64,000 nucleotides of DNA, from the NCBI RefSeq assembly GCF_000699445.3, contig NC_067195.1:15312787-15376786 (forward strand). The letters are read 5' to 3'. The translations under genes were made by a program, and so were the position numbers. The notes under the pieces are model-generated. The model saw only the letters and a list, made by a program, of their open reading frames with translations. It ran no database searches and was not told the origin of the DNA. Shown here in pieces: positions 10,282-22,402 of this stretch (position 1 is the stretch's first letter; each line of letters starts with the position of its first letter). This DNA comes from Schistosoma haematobium (lineage: Eukaryota > Platyhelminthes > Trematoda > Strigeidida > Schistosomatidae).

Positions 10282-11208
10282 ATGACTGAACAGACACCTA
10301 AAGTACTCAAGCTTAAGACTTTGTCCCCGCCTTCGTTTCAACTGATGCCTTTCTGGCCCGACAACATCGAAGCCTGGTTTTGCTACGCAGAAGCCGACTT
10401 CTCCGAGCACGGCGTGATCGACACACGTGCACAATTCCTCGCAGTAGTCAAGGCACTACCGCGGGAATTCAACAGGTACGTAACACCTAGTATGTTTACT
10501 AGTGATGTTTCCGATCCTTACGAAATCTTAAAACGCTCGATTCTTAAACGAGGAGATCTAACCGATCGACAAAGGTTAGATCAACTCTTCAGTAACATCG
10601 ACCTGCAACACGGTTCTGCGACGGACATGTTGCAACGGGTGAGAGAGGTAATAGGCCCAAGAACTTTCGACGAAGGTCTATTCAAACAACTCTTCTTGTC
10701 AAAACTTCCCCAACAGGTGCAAGCAGTTCTGGTCTCGTTCCAGAACAACGCCTTAGACGAGCTAGCTGCATCTGCCGACCGCATTCTAGAAATTACGAAA
10801 CCTTCTACTACCGAGGTATTTTCAGTCAAAGAAAAGCCTCACACGACTCAGAATGATATAACCGACTTATGTCACACACTCACGCGTTATCTTAGTCTTC
10901 GTACCGACCGTAAGAGATCGCGCACACCACGTAGAAGCATTTTCGTAAGCGATCTGTCTCTAGACCACGAGAGACAGATAACCCCGACTGGTACTGGTAT
11001 CATAACCAGTATGGAAAGTTTTCCAGAAATTACAGAAAACCCTGCAATTTTCCCAACACGAAACCGACTGATTCGAAAAACATTTCGGGAAACTTCCAGG
11101 CCGGCACGCGTTAACGGCAACCGTAGCCGGCGAACAAAGCCGTCTGTTATTCGTCACAGATGTGACAACGAGAGTTCGCTACCTCGTCGACACTGGCGCA
11201 GAAGTTAG
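10282..11208 (+). CDS. gag: Gag polyprotein, gypsy copy 2 (frameshifted near the end)
   Basis: The start MTEQTPK is at 10282. The predicted protein is the same as copy 1 throughout the capsid. The zinc-finger-like WYWYHNQYG lies in another frame at 10989-11053 and has the same two Cys-to-Tyr changes. Because copy 1 has identical defects, these arose before the copies separated, or one copy was converted by the other. Confidence 0.7.
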   Translation: MTEQTPKVLKLKTLSPPSFQLMPFWPDNIEAWFCYAEADFSEHGVIDTRAQFLAVVKALPREFNRYVTPSMFTSDVSDPYEILKRSILKRGDLTDRQRLDQLFSNIDLQHGSATDMLQRVREVIGPRTFDEGLFKQLFLSKLPQQVQAVLVSFQNNALDELAASADRILEITKPSTTEVFSVKEKPHTTQNDITDLCHTLTRYLSLRTDRKRSRTPRRSIFVSDLSLDHERQITPTGTGIITSMESFPEITENPAIFPTRNRLIRKTFRETSRPARVNGNRSRRTKPSVIRHRCDNESSLPRRHWRRS

Positions 11209-12295
11209 CGTTCTCCCAACAAATCCTAACGACCGGCTTCACGAATCGACCCTAAACTTACAGGCGGCAAACGGAAAACCGATCGCTACGTATGGCAAAA
11301 GGTACGTTTACCTTAACGTGGGTTTACGCAAACCCATTCACTGGATTTTCGTTGTTGCAGATGTTTCTATGCCAATCATTGGTATGGACCTTCTACAACA
11401 CCACAATCTGATCATCGATACGCGCAAACGGAGGCTAGTAGACGGAAACACTAATTTGTCCGTTTGCGTAACTTCTTTTACTGGTTGTAGAGTATCCCCA
11501 GTCACAGTTAAACATATGATAGACCCACTCTATCAACCACTACTCGATAAGTACCCTGGGATACAACAAACTCAACCGAAACTACCGTGTGTAACCAGCA
11601 ACGTTACACATCACATCACGACTACAGGACCATCTGTATTCTCTAAAGCACGACGACTAGCTCCTGAAAAGCTAAGGTTAGCGAAAAACGAATTCGATCA
11701 CATGATGGACTTAGGAATCATACGACCGTCAAGTAGCCCATATGCATCTCCGTTGCACATGGTCCCTAAAAAGGACAGCAACGATTGGCGTCCAACTGGT
11801 GACTATCGGCGATTGAACGCGAAAACCATTCCCGATCGTTACCCGTTGCCTCACATTCACGATTTGACAGCTACCTTGAAAGGTACAACTGTCTTTTCGA
11901 AAATCGACTTGGTTAAAGCGTATAACCAAATCCCTATGGCTACTGACGACATTCCGAAAACAGCTATCATAACTCCCTTCGGACTCTATGAATTTTTGCG
12001 AATGCCTTTCGGTCTAAGGAATGCCGCTCAAACATTCCAAAGATTCATAGACGACGTTTTTCGAGGTCTCAACTTCGTACACGCGTATGTTGATGACTGT
12101 CTAATCGCAAGTCCGGACAGAGAAACACATCTCAAGCATCTGGATCTTGTTTTCGAACGACTTCAAAAACATGGCATTACTGTAAACGTTCAGAAATGCC
12201 AATTCGGAACCGACTCATTAGACTTTCTGGGACACACTATCGATGCTCAAGGCATTCGACCTCTTAGGACCAAAGTGGCGGCCATTCTGGATTAA
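11162..12295 (+). CDS. pol: Pol: protease and reverse transcriptase, gypsy copy 2
   Basis: Same domain order as 4579-5712: retropepsin [11 protein letters not shown], then RT with [24 protein letters not shown] and [11 protein letters not shown]. One residue differs near the start (VLPTNPND versus VLPANPND). It ends at the same in-frame TAA (12293-12295), after AAILD, with conserved sequence continuing beyond it. Confidence 0.85.
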   Translation: MTTRVRYLVDTGAEVSVLPTNPNDRLHESTLNLQAANGKPIATYGKRYVYLNVGLRKPIHWIFVVADVSMPIIGMDLLQHHNLIIDTRKRRLVDGNTNLSVCVTSFTGCRVSPVTVKHMIDPLYQPLLDKYPGIQQTQPKLPCVTSNVTHHITTTGPSVFSKARRLAPEKLRLAKNEFDHMMDLGIIRPSSSPYASPLHMVPKKDSNDWRPTGDYRRLNAKTIPDRYPLPHIHDLTATLKGTTVFSKIDLVKAYNQIPMATDDIPKTAIITPFGLYEFLRMPFGLRNAAQTFQRFIDDVFRGLNFVHAYVDDCLIASPDRETHLKHLDLVFERLQKHGITVNVQKCQFGTDSLDFLGHTIDAQGIRPLRTKVAAILD

Positions 12296-14200
12296 CCAGA
12301 ACCGACCACCGTCAAGCAATTACGCACGTTTAACGGCCTGGTAAGTTTCTATAGACGTTTCACACTCAAATGCGCATTACTTATGAAACCTCTGACCGAC
12401 CAACTTCGTGGAAATGCGAAATCCATTAATTTGGACGACACCGCACGAAAAGCATTCTCCACAGTTAAGGAACTGATCGCTAAAGCAACAATGCTTGCAC
12501 ACCAGGACACCCGAGCACCCATTAGCATCGCAGTAGACGCATCCAACTCGGCAATCGGAGGAGTCTTACAACAATGGGTTAACAACTCCTGGCAACCCTT
12601 GGTATTTTTCTCAAGAAGGTTGCTAGACACCGAATCGAGGTACAGCACATTCGGTAGGGAACTCCCAGCTATGTATTGTGCTGTACGGCATTTCCAACAC
12701 TACATCGAAGGTCGTGAATTCACTCTTTTCACGGACCATAAACCGCTCGCTTTCTCGTTAAGCTCTCCTTCTGACAAGTACTCTCCCCGTGAGTCTCGAC
12801 AACTGGACTACATTTCGCAGTTTACTTCAGACATTCAACACATCTCTGGAGCAAACAATGTAGTTGCAGATGCCTTATCTCGCATAACTTTCTTGAACAG
12901 TTTCCAAGGAATCGACCTTCTTAAACTCACCGAGCTTCAAAAAGAAGACAGTGATCTTCAGCACGAGTTATCGTCCACAACACCTAAACTACGCATCAAA
13001 CAGATGGGAACAGGTAAGGAAACCTTACTTTGTGACACATCTACAGGTAGGGATCGCCCAATCGTGCCGAAACACTATCGACGCAATGTCTTCAACACAT
13101 TGCACAAACTTTCGCATCCAGGTGTTCGTGCAACCATCAAGCTTATAGCAGAAAGGTTTTGCTGGCCTGGAATGAATAAAGACGTGAGGGAGTGGGCACG
13201 CTCCTGTGTAAGCTGCCAAAAATCTAAGGTTATCAGACACAATAAATGTCCCTTAGGCTCATTTAAAACTCCCGATGCTCGTTTCGACCATGTTCATCTT
13301 GATTTGGTAGGACCTTTACCAGATTCAAATGGATACTCTTATCTCTTAACCTGCGTAGACCGTTTCACTCGATGGCCAGAAGCGGTACCTATCAAGGACA
13401 TCACTGCTGAAACAGTGGCCCGCACCTTCGTCGAACGATGGGTAGCAAACTTCGGTTGCCCTTCAACCATCACTACAGATCGCGGACGTCAGTTTGAATC
13501 CGATCTTTTCCGTCGTCTGACCACACTTTTAGGAATCACTCGCTTCCGAACGACCGCCTACCATCCACAATCAAACGGGTTGGTAGAACGTTTTCACCGA
13601 CAACTGAAAGCTTCGCTATCAGCAGCAAACGTTTCACAGTGGACCGACGCTCTTCCACTCGTCTTACTAGGTATCCGCAATGCAGTGAAAGCTGACATTG
13701 GATACACTGCGTCTCAACTCGTTTATGGAACGACACTTCGACTTCCAGGAGAATTCGTGGATCCTTCATCCTCTTCAATGAACATGGATCTAACCTCCTA
13801 CACGAACAGGCTTACAAACGCAATGCGTTCAGTTAAACCTGCTTCCACTCTACCTCAATCAACTGATGTTTTCGTTCAACCTGGCTTACGATATAGTACA
13901 CACGTTTTCATTCGTCGAGACTCGCATCGACGACCATTCGAATCAGCATACGAAGGACCCTTCAAAGTTCTTCAACGTGAATCTAAGTACTATATAGTTG
14001 ATAAGAACGGAACAAACGATAGTATCAGCATCGATCGCTTAAAAGCAGCGTATTTAGAAGGAAATCCCATTCACGTCGACTTTCCTTCGGTACAATCGCA
14101 CAACACGACTCCTACACTCATAATTCCTCAACCGACAACCAACACTAGCGATGATACTCCGAATGTATCTGAAAATATACCTAAAACGACGCGTCCCTGA
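12296..14200 (+). CDS. pol: Pol: RNase H and integrase, gypsy copy 2 (open)
   Basis: An uninterrupted frame after the TAA, 634 codons including the stop (first Met at 12383). RNase H and integrase motifs are as in copy 1: [23 protein letters not shown] and ADALSR; zinc-binding HKLSHPGV...CVSC; DDE residues in [15 protein letters not shown] and GLVERFHR; and a C-terminal GPF module. The A-run near 12940 has five A where copy 1 has four, which keeps this copy in frame. Integrase would insert cDNA and leave the 4-5 bp duplications seen in this family. Confidence 0.85.
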   Translation, partial: PEPTTVKQLRTFNGLVSFYRRFTLKCALLMKPLTDQLRGNAKSINLDDTARKAFSTVKELIAKATMLAHQDTRAPISIAVDASNSAIGGVLQQWVNNSWQPLVFFSRRLLDTESRYSTFGRELPAMYCAVRHFQHYIEGREFTLFTDHKPLAFSLSSPSDKYSPRESRQLDYISQFTSDIQHISGANNVVADALSRITFLNSFQGIDLLKLTELQKEDSDLQHELSSTTPKLRIKQMGTGKETLLCDTSTGRDRPIVPKHYRRNVFNTLHKLSHPGVRATIKLIAERFCWPGMNKDVREWARSCVSCQKSKVIRHNKCPLGSFKTPDARFDHVHLDLVGPLPDSNGYSYLLTCVDRFTRWPEAVPIKDITAETVARTFVERWVANFGCPSTITTDRGRQFESDLFRRLTTLLGITRFRTTAYHPQSNGLVERFHRQLKASLSAANVSQWTDALPLVLLGIRNAVKADIGYTASQLVYGTTLRLPGEFVDPSSSSMNMDLTSYTNRLTNAMRSVKPASTLPQSTDVFVQPGLRYSTHVFIRRDSHRRPFESAYEGPFKVLQRESKYYIVDKNGTNDSISIDRLKAAYLEGNPIHVDFPSVQSHNTTPTLIIPQPTTNTSDDTPNVSENIPKTTRP

Positions 14201-14707
14201 AGGAGAGTAAGATTTTTAGAACATTTAAACGACTACTGCACGTAAGGCACTACTCGACATTTATATTATCTCGATCTTTCTTTTTAACGATATATAATTC
14301 TTTTTAAAGAAAGACAACTTTATTATGCCTATATATTTTTTTTTATTTAAAAAAAACAAAACATAAAAAACATTTTTTTAACGCTATTACGTGTGGTTGA
14401 TTATATTTTCCATTTTTTCGCCGACATTGTGTTTTTACGCACATACGAGTGTATTTCGACATGCACTTACACTTTCTTTTTTCTTTTCCAGGACGACTGG
14501 AAAAGAACGATGCAGTTTACGAGGAGTCGAAATTTTCGTTGTAGCTCTTTCTTTTTTTACTATGTTGTACCTCGGTCCCATATAGTAAGGAAAGACGACC
14601 AGACGCTGCTACACTTAGTAAGCTATCAGAAGAGTGTTTACCAACGACAAACTCGTTGGGTTTAAACTTCTGGCTGGCCACGTCTTAGGGTCGTCACTGC
14701 CCCACTA
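14201..14707 (+). other. 3' non-coding region, gypsy copy 2
   Basis: Contains the block (about 14245-14550) that differs from copy 1 by many indels, with TTTCTTTTTAACG-type tracts unique to this copy. Identity with copy 1 returns at about 14558. Confidence 0.55.
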
Positions 14708-14722
14708 GGGGGGGAGTGATCT
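14708..14722 (+). promoter_or_regulatory. Polypurine tract, gypsy copy 2
   Basis: Same tract as 8095-8109, directly before the 3' LTR. Confidence 0.7.
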
Positions 14723-15044
14723 GTAGCGGTAAATAAATCCCTAAAATAAATAGCTCTGTAAGTTTTCGACATTGGATGCCGACCATATGTTTTAGTGGAC
14801 TCATCTAGCTGAAGGCGCACGGTCAGGCATCCGCACCAGATCACGTGTGGTAACGCCGTGCTCAACATCAACCGCAATCGCTAGCCAGATTAGATCAGAG
14901 AATTCCGATATATTGGTCATCGCCAAATATACTCTTCCGATCTCCTCGACTCTGTCTTTTGATTTCTCTTGGTGGGAACGAAATATATTAGGAGGTGTTA
15001 CTGGTAGAAGCGTTGTCAAACACTGAATACTTGTGTCATCCTCA
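14723..15044 (+). repeat. 3' LTR, gypsy copy 2
   Basis: 322 bp; ends GTGTCATCCTCA, differing from CATCATCA in the other three. Shares GCCGACC with the 3' LTR of copy 1. Confidence 0.88.
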
Positions 15045-18000
15045 CAGTCAACTTTAGTTTGATATGAGCACTAGCTACTCTTTTCGTCGGTTCTTTAGAT
15101 AGTTTTCCCGCATCATTAGTAATTAAGGATGATTTGTTTGGATGGTTTTTTCGATTGACTGGAACAACCTCAACACCTGTATATGGATTCAGCAGTGATA
15201 CTTTACTACTCTTTAAAATGTCGTTTCATTGGGAGTTATTCTCTTTAAATAGAAGGTACTTTACTGTGGTCTTTGAATCGATGTGTTCATGGGAGCAATT
15301 AGTGGTTTCCAAGGGAGATAAGTCGTTGAATTACCTATCTTGTATGGTCGTGTTGATATTCCTGGTTTGGGCTCCAGTATCATTATAGTGTGATATCGTT
15401 CGTGGTCGTGACTTGGGAACTGCAGTTTGTGGTTGCAATCTAGAGCCAGAGAGAATATCTAATGAGAGTATGGAGACTGTTATTCTTATTATTGTTGTTT
15501 AGATATTTGTTAATGATATCGTGCCAATATTGCTTTTTCAGTGAATGAACTTGTGATTGTTGAATAACCGTATTCCTATACCATTGCCCATTCACTAGTT
15601 CTGGATTAGCAGCTGAAGACAGTTAATTATATAGTGTTTCGTTTACTTTAAGGACGTCGATATTTCAACCGTGACAGTGGTTGCTAGTTTAAGTTGCCTA
15701 AAATGATTGTTAGGAACTGGAGTTATAGCAGATACTTGTTTAGTGAAATTTCCAAAGTATTTATTAATGCAAAGTTCATCGACCCTCTTGGAAGTCGTGC
15801 AAAAGTTTAAACTGGGTGACAGTGCTTACATTTGGAATGTGGATAAAAGTTTGGTCGAATACCTGAGGACATATTTCTCACAAGATTCTGGAGGAGAGGA
15901 AGTTAAGCCGTATGGGACGAGTATGGAATTGTTGTGAAAGAGGCGAGTCAGATAGAAATGACAACCAGAAAGTGTTCATTCAGTTAGGGGTTTACTTCCC
16001 TTTATGAAATGTGAGAAAATGCCACTCTTGGCATTTACTCAACTACGTAAAAGGATGAGCCATTCGACTACTTATATCTCACCGCACGAGTGAGCACAAG
16101 TTCAGGCCTTTGCCAGCTCTGAAAAATCACTTCACATTCAGCTTCTCTACACTACTATCCGAATGGAAGCGAACGTATGTCCTCTCTCTGCTTCAGATGT
16201 TTGCATACAAAGCTATTGAGATGGTACTAATTTTCTCGAGAACACTCTTCATCAAGAGACAGTTCCTGATGACTGTCGAGGTTAACATTGCAAATGAGAT
16301 TTTGACATCGAAAGGCATAATGAGTGTTGATTTGTAACTGTGATAGTGTTTCTTTGAAAGTTTGGCTGTGTGAAAATTCGATCGATAAATCCACTTATTT
16401 ATTAGTTGAATGAAGTGGGTTAACGATTTCTTAGCATCTGCAACTTCGTGTAAGGAATCCCAATACCTTTTGGCTATAGCAAAAAGCCGTAGCATGGATC
16501 TGGCTATTGGTCGAAGTACTTAATTTTCTAGGTTGAAAGATTTCATTTATGTAAGGGATGTGTGGATCATACTTTCATTATTTGTGAAGAGGATCTGATT
16601 ATCTCCACAATACAGTCGTTTCTCAATCCTTACACTGCATCCTTTTAAAATGAAGCAAAATTTTATCGAACATATCGTACTATTGTGCAGAGAAAACACA
16701 CAAAATAAATTTGAAGTATTCAGCCCATTTTGAGCTTTTATTAGGAATATAACCCCAGTTGCAAGATTTTGGATCCAATTGATCTACACGGGTGTTGAAC
16801 GGGAACCACTGATTATCTCGACATTGCATGTTTGGTTTCCACCATGCTTAATTTAATATTCGGTATTGTGACTCTTGAAACCTAGACCTTGAAGTACATC
16901 ATAATGATATTTCGCGTGACGCGGTTAGAATCTAGCCTTCTGTAGCTCAAAATTTGATTTGATTTTAATTTGGCTGAAGCCTGAAGAATTGTCAACTGAT
17001 TATCCCTCTAAGTGACTAGATTAGTCGACCAATCAGTTTTCCCTCTCTTGACATTTCTATTTTTAAACCATCTCTCAGGTCGAACAGTTCTTCACATGGT
17101 TGCCAATCAGATCAATCTTTGCTTTAAAGTGAAGTTTTTAAGTCACGAAGCACCAATAATGAAATGGTCATGTGTAACACACAGTTAAATTCATAACTCA
17201 AGAGTGGTACTTGAAGTTCGAGAATAAAATAGCTGACGACGGCTACGAGGAAACGTACATGTAGACATACGGACAGCCTGGACATTGTACGGAATCATCA
17301 ATCTGTGTCGTACACAATACAAAACCGCAACTTTCAGGCTGATTATTTGACTGTGAAAGGTTGATGTTTTGACATGTATGAAGCTAATCTGGGTATACCT
17401 TGTATGCTATGGGGCGTGTATGGTGATGTATGCCTGAAAGCCACGAGAAGAGATCACATATACCTTGAGGAAATATAGAAGACACACAAAATGGTCTTGA
17501 AGTTATTTCTGAAATGAAACAGTAGCAAACATGAAATTATCAAATGAAGATAATGCAGTGATCGAAACTAGGTATGAAAGAGTGGGCATCTAAATGTCTG
17601 ACATGACTGCACGTCGTTTTTGCGCTCTTCGAGTCCGATGTGATTTTCCTGCTACCACAAAACCATAACAAAATATCTGATATTCACAGTCATACCATGT
17701 TTGAATCATTGTGCTGTATTTGTAGCTGTCTCGATCAGTTACTCCCTTCCTTGTTGCTTCAAACGCAACATACACACACCCATCTTATCGCAAAAACAAG
17801 ACTGTCGTATAGTGAGCTGCAAAACCGTGAAGTTTAATTCCGAGACAGTCAAGGGTAACCTTGTGATATGTGCAACGTTGATCACTCAACTCAAACATCA
17901 AAACTGGATCTCCAAATAAATAATCAGATTTTTCTAGGTATATATATACATTCCTGGACGTACCATAAAAATAGTAGGTGATCTACTGGGACATTAAAAC

Positions 18001-19130
18001 GCGCTTGATTTATTTTCGGATCTCAGATTATTCAGTATATTTGACGTACAGAAGGCCAACTAGGACAAATAGTACAAATTCAAAAGAAGCAGATTTAACA
18101 TGGAGTGCTGCAACTAATTCCTCAATATGCGTAGTACTTCTGACTTCGTTCCTTAGTTCATTCAATACAAATCCATCCAAACGCATAGCATTCGCAGTAT
18201 GAACTATCAGAAAGGAGCTAAAAACTTCAGAAACGTTTTAGCGAAATCGATTGTGTTTTCTGGATTATCATTTTTATTGTTTGGCGATGGAGCAAGAGAG
18301 TCGGAAATTTGGCGGGCAGTGGTTGGGCGAAAAGATATGAGAGGATAATACATAGTATAAAATAGACTAAATGTTTTAGTGAAAATGCCAGGTGAGAAGT
18401 TAGATTCGGACAACTACTCAGTCCACGTTTACAATACATGGCTCAGCGTATATAAGCACTGTAACAACCGAACTGCTAATATTCGGTTTGAAGGCAGGAC
18501 TAACGAACCAAAATTTACTCGAATAGACCAGACTACGTTCTTCTGTATAGCGTAAGAGGCATTTTTGAGGTACTCGTATTAAATTATAACAAAACACAAA
18601 CTCTGTGCTCAATTTAAACGGTTTTAATTTAGGAAATAGAACAAATTATATCAAAAATACAAAATACTTCAAACGGTACAGCCTGTGCTACACAGTCAGA
18701 AGTTTCTCTAACGCAAAGTAGCGTGCTAAACAACAAAAGAACCAGTTAATACAAAAGAGTTCAATACCTGAGAATCAATAAAAATATTCCCAACAAGATG
18801 GGATCAGATATCTATCTGCAGGGATTCCAGTGATCTTCTCGGACAGACAGTCAAAGTTAGCAGTCACACACTGATCCACGCCGTGACCTTGAGCTTAGTC
18901 AAACGCGACCTTATTGTCAATAGTCCGGCAACATGCAATAGAAAATTAGGTGACAAAAGATAAGTCTTTGATCAAAATCACATTGTAAAAGCTGAGACGA
19001 GGAAGACCGAAGAACACAAAGTGTGGTCAAAAGAAGTCTGAACAAAAGTTAAAATGCACGAAAGGGAGAAGAAACAAATAAATGACGGTACTGTCTAACA
19101 AAATGCTGTGGGAGGATTTCCAGCGCCCTC
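15045..19130. other. Intergenic DNA, no gene supported
   Basis: Short frames at 15134-15388, 15707-15937 and 16110-16337 have no clear family. The second contains KFKLGDSAYIWNVDKSLVEY, faintly like an integrase C-terminal module, so decayed retroelement is possible. No tRNA, LTR pair or splice-consistent exon series was recognised. Confidence 0.4.
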
Positions 19131-19497
19131 TTTCCGTTAAAACTATTGTCAGGGATTGTCTACTCAGTCTTCTCATGTCTGGAGTATTGCTTGCGAAATT
19201 CATATGACGAAATTCGAATGTCTGGCACTTTAACCGGGTTGGTGGAAACGAAGGATCCAACCACAGGAGTTGGCACACCCTAATCCCAAACCAAGTGTGC
19301 ACGTGTGCTCTAGGATTCTGGGAGAACAAATGGCGTATAAATCTATTGTTGGTTACCGACTACCATGGGACCGCAGCCTCTAACGTCGCCCCACTGCCTT
19401 GTGGATTAGACCCTCTAATCGAATGATCGAGGAGTACCACCTTAAGAGAACAACCTGATTCGGTCTAAGCACCCGGGTAGTATCCCAGTCCACACAC
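19131..19497 (-). repeat. Interspersed repeat R1, minus copy
   Basis: The reverse complement aligns with 45575-45945: shared blocks include CCCGGGTGC, GGTCTAATCCACAA, ACGCCATTTGTTC and TTGGTTTGG. Both copies show a short common reading (HTWFGIRVCQLL here, HHWFGTRVSQLP there). I do not recognise the element class. Confidence 0.5.
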
Positions 19498-19879
19498 AAA
19501 TCAAATGATAATTATTAATGGAACAATTGCTCTTTCTTCAACTCACATCCAGACACGTCATATTCACAATCATTTGATAACATTCGTTTTTATTTATTTT
19601 ATACTATTCCGCTTATCTACCCCCTTTATTCTCATTTGGTGTATTTTACTCTACAGTTCAACATATACAGCAACTGGTCTTTAGTGGAAACCCTGCACCA
19701 CATAAACGATCTTCAGTTACTGACTAGTCGGAGGTTGAATGCTACCACCGACTGAAATTAGTGAAACAATATTTCCGAAATCACGTATATCATTCAAACT
19801 ATCCTCCTCCAACATTCGCACGCTAATGCGGATCCGACAACACATAGGGTTGGCTATGTCTTTAGAAAGTCTCAACACT

Positions 19880-20350
19880 GGCGTCTGTTATCTACCCCAC
19901 ACCCATATTCATGTCTCAAGTGTAGTACAGTAGTGGCATCGGGCCCTAACCATACAATCATCAAAGCTGAACACGAGACAATTGGGAAAATAGATATTCC
20001 TCATTTAACGCGGAGACAAACCCAACGATGGAGAAGGCGGGAAGAATGAATCCAATTAGTTCGAATTGATGGGATGGCATAGTTCAGCATTGCAGGCGTG
20101 AAGCACTTATGCAACAGTCTCTTAGCTATAATAAATATATTGTTCTTTCTCCAACCTAAATGTGTTCTCCGCCATATACTGATGATTGTCACAATACGAG
20201 TGAGTCAGGATAGAAAATGATGTGACATCCACGTAAAGTCTTGTGGATTAGGCAGTTACATCATAGCAAACCTACAATTTTAGGACCGCGTCTACTATTA
20301 GGGCAGTACGAATTTCGAATGTGGACCATAATTCTACAGTACTACAATTC
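19880..20350 (+). repeat. Interspersed repeat R2, copy a
   Basis: Aligns with 21330-21740 in direct orientation and with 61130-61262 in reverse. Shared blocks are ATGGCATAGTTCAGCATTGC-like, AAATGTGTTCT and GACCATAATT. Diverged; class unknown. Confidence 0.5.
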
Positions 20351-20439
20351 ACTATCAATCTTTCACTTCAGAAAGCCCGTTTCACGTGTGTTTGTCCGGC
20401 GACCCTGCTCCACCTTCATCTGGTATCGCCGCCTTCGGT

Positions 20440-21130
20440 GTCGCATCAGAGCTTAGGCAGCACTGGTCGACCGGATACTTATCAATAGTGGGTCATGTTC
20501 TGTAAGGTCAGAAGGTTCCATCAGAGTGGTAAGAAATCGATGTGAAAAACTATGTCTTCTCGTCATCTTCGCCTATCCCCCTATTGATTGATCCCAAATA
20601 TGATCAAGGATGAGTTTTATCACCAGTTGACTGTTCTTCTACAGAACGTGCGTCCGATCGGTATTGTGGTACTGACCGGAGACTTGAATGGGCGTGTCTG
20701 ACGTCTGGGCACGGAGGACAGTCGTTTGGGTGGCCAATAGGAACCTGTTGGTCGCAAGTCGGATGACGATGACCGTCTACTGCAACTGTGCGCAGGATAC
20801 AGCCTGTCAATTGCTAGCACTAACTGTGGGCACAGTCATCACCGGTGTACTACCTGACGCCCTCCCTTGACATTTCAAACCTGGACTCAGATAGATCACA
20901 TCGCGATTTAGCTACCGTTGTGTGTTTGTGTACAAAATTGCCACTCGTTTTGGCGTAACTATCTAAACTCTGATCGCGCCCTTGTGTTACGCTGATTTTA
21001 CGTTTTTAGTTCCCGTTCTGGTGAACGATGTATTGATTATTTCCTAGCCCTCCGCCAAATGTCAGAGCACCGTCATAATTATTGCAAGTCAAGAGTCGAA
21101 GAGTATTTCTGGCATCAGGCCCGCCTTAGA
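20440..21130 (+). pseudogene. Non-LTR retrotransposon endonuclease relic
   Basis: Broken frames read IKDEFYHQLTVLLQN, IVVLTGDLNGRV, DDDRLLQLCAGYSLSIAST and [10 protein letters not shown]. This is the order of the apurinic-type endonuclease of RTE-like elements: GDxNxxV metal/active site, DxxRLLQLC, then WTQIDHI. It is closest to the endonucleases at 28.3 kb and 42.2 kb. The downstream LRQMSEHRHNY-like linker (about 21050) may belong to the same element. Several stops and frameshifts show it is dead. Confidence 0.65.
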
Positions 21131-21329
21131 TTCGTTGTACACGCAGTGAAAACCAATTGATAAGGTTTAATACGAAAATTCATAACAGGTTATGCTTCTT
21201 TAGTCGGTCTCAACAATGTTAGATTGGTGTCTATGAAAACTGTTTCTATTGTGAAAGTAGCTGGTTGAGGCTAAGGACTACTGAAGAATATATCTGGACT
21301 AGGAGTGAGTTGAAAGAAGTACCGTAGTG

Positions 21330-21740
21330 ATGACCATGTATAGGTATAGGTTCTAACCTCACAGTCCTCATAGCTGGACATGAGATAACTGGGAACGCGC
21401 GGACAATCAATCAACTCAATTAGATGGCATGACTCGGCCTTGCAGACGTGGTCATTTTTGTGCAACTTATTTTATCCATATTAAACACGTTGTTCTATTT
21501 CCAGTTCAAATGTGTTCTTTAAAAACGTTAAATATTATATTGCTGATTTTACTATACGACGAGTCAGCATAGACAATGGTGTGACTTCCATGTAAGATCT
21601 TGTATTTTACGATTCCACATCACGACAAATCTAAGAGTTAAGGATGAGATCTATTGTCATAATAGTAATGATAACGAACTAGACCATAATTATACAACCA
21701 AACCAGAATGTTGGGGCGGTATCAAACCTATCACATATTC
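21330..21740 (+). repeat. Interspersed repeat R2, copy b
   Basis: Direct repeat of 19880-20350, about 1.45 kb downstream, with the endonuclease relic between them. Confidence 0.5.
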
Positions 21741-22387
21741 CCGTCTTCACCATTTCAGGTGTATTGTTTTTTAAATCCAACAACACTACAAAGTCACCCT
21801 TATCCGAGGTTCTGGTGCGTTTACCCACAGTGTAGTGAGACTACGACAAGTGAATTACCATGGGAGAAGCATAAGGCTCTTTAATCAGCAGTCGTATCAA
21901 TCACCAGAAATATATCCAAGTCACAAAATACAAACTACTTTCAACTCCATCCTCTTACACATCACCTATTGGATAAATCATTTATTTAGTTTTGAAGCAA
22001 TCATCTCTTAGGCCTTGAATTATCACATCAAATGGTTCTGGATGGAATGGAAGAAGCTTTCGTTTGACGAGCATCGTATCTAGCAGCAGTGGTCCACCGA
22101 TTGAACACTACTAAATACCTGGATTCGTGCCCGAAACAACAATATGTGAGCGTAGAGAAACCAATCGGTGTATATAAGATCGTGACGAATACACTGGATA
22201 TTGGAAATTAGACTGCGCGGTAACAGATCCAACCTTGACACAATAACGCTAAGCCTTACCAACAATTTCACTATTTGGATCAGCCAATGGAAACAAGACT
22301 GGCCCCATCCACCCACAACATCACTGGCTATAAATATCGAGCTGTAATTGTCTCGTTAATTATCTTGCCTAGCCGAGTTCAGTAGGA
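21741..22387 (+). other. 5' flank of MTAP
   Basis: No coding exon recognised. A polypyrimidine-rich stretch ending GAGTTCAG at about 22377-22384, just before the start codon, could be a 3' splice site for an untranslated exon or spliced leader. That is speculative. Confidence 0.3.
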
Positions 22388-22402
22388 ATGTCTAAAGTTA
22401 AG
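22388..22402 (+). CDS. MTAP: MTAP exon 1 (start)
   Basis: Encodes MSKVK, followed by donor GTAAGT at 22403. Chosen because VGIIGGSG must follow and exon 2 has no Met; length 5 codons, phase 0. Confidence 0.85.

Larger units (their letters stand above)
9785..15044 (+). mobile_element. CsRn1/Boudicca-like gypsy LTR retrotransposon, copy 2
   Basis: Same layout as copy 1 and nearly identical over gag and pol. It shares the gag frameshifts and the pol TAA, but lacks copy 1's extra one-base deletion, so RNase H-integrase is one open frame. The flanks (left TATGT, right CAGTC) do not form a target duplication. That suggests recombination or conversion after insertion. Confidence 0.9.

Noticed and set aside
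15707..15937. Possible integrase C-terminal module (KFKLGDSAYIWNV)
   Set aside because: A single short resemblance without catalytic motifs or LTRs nearby; too weak to call.
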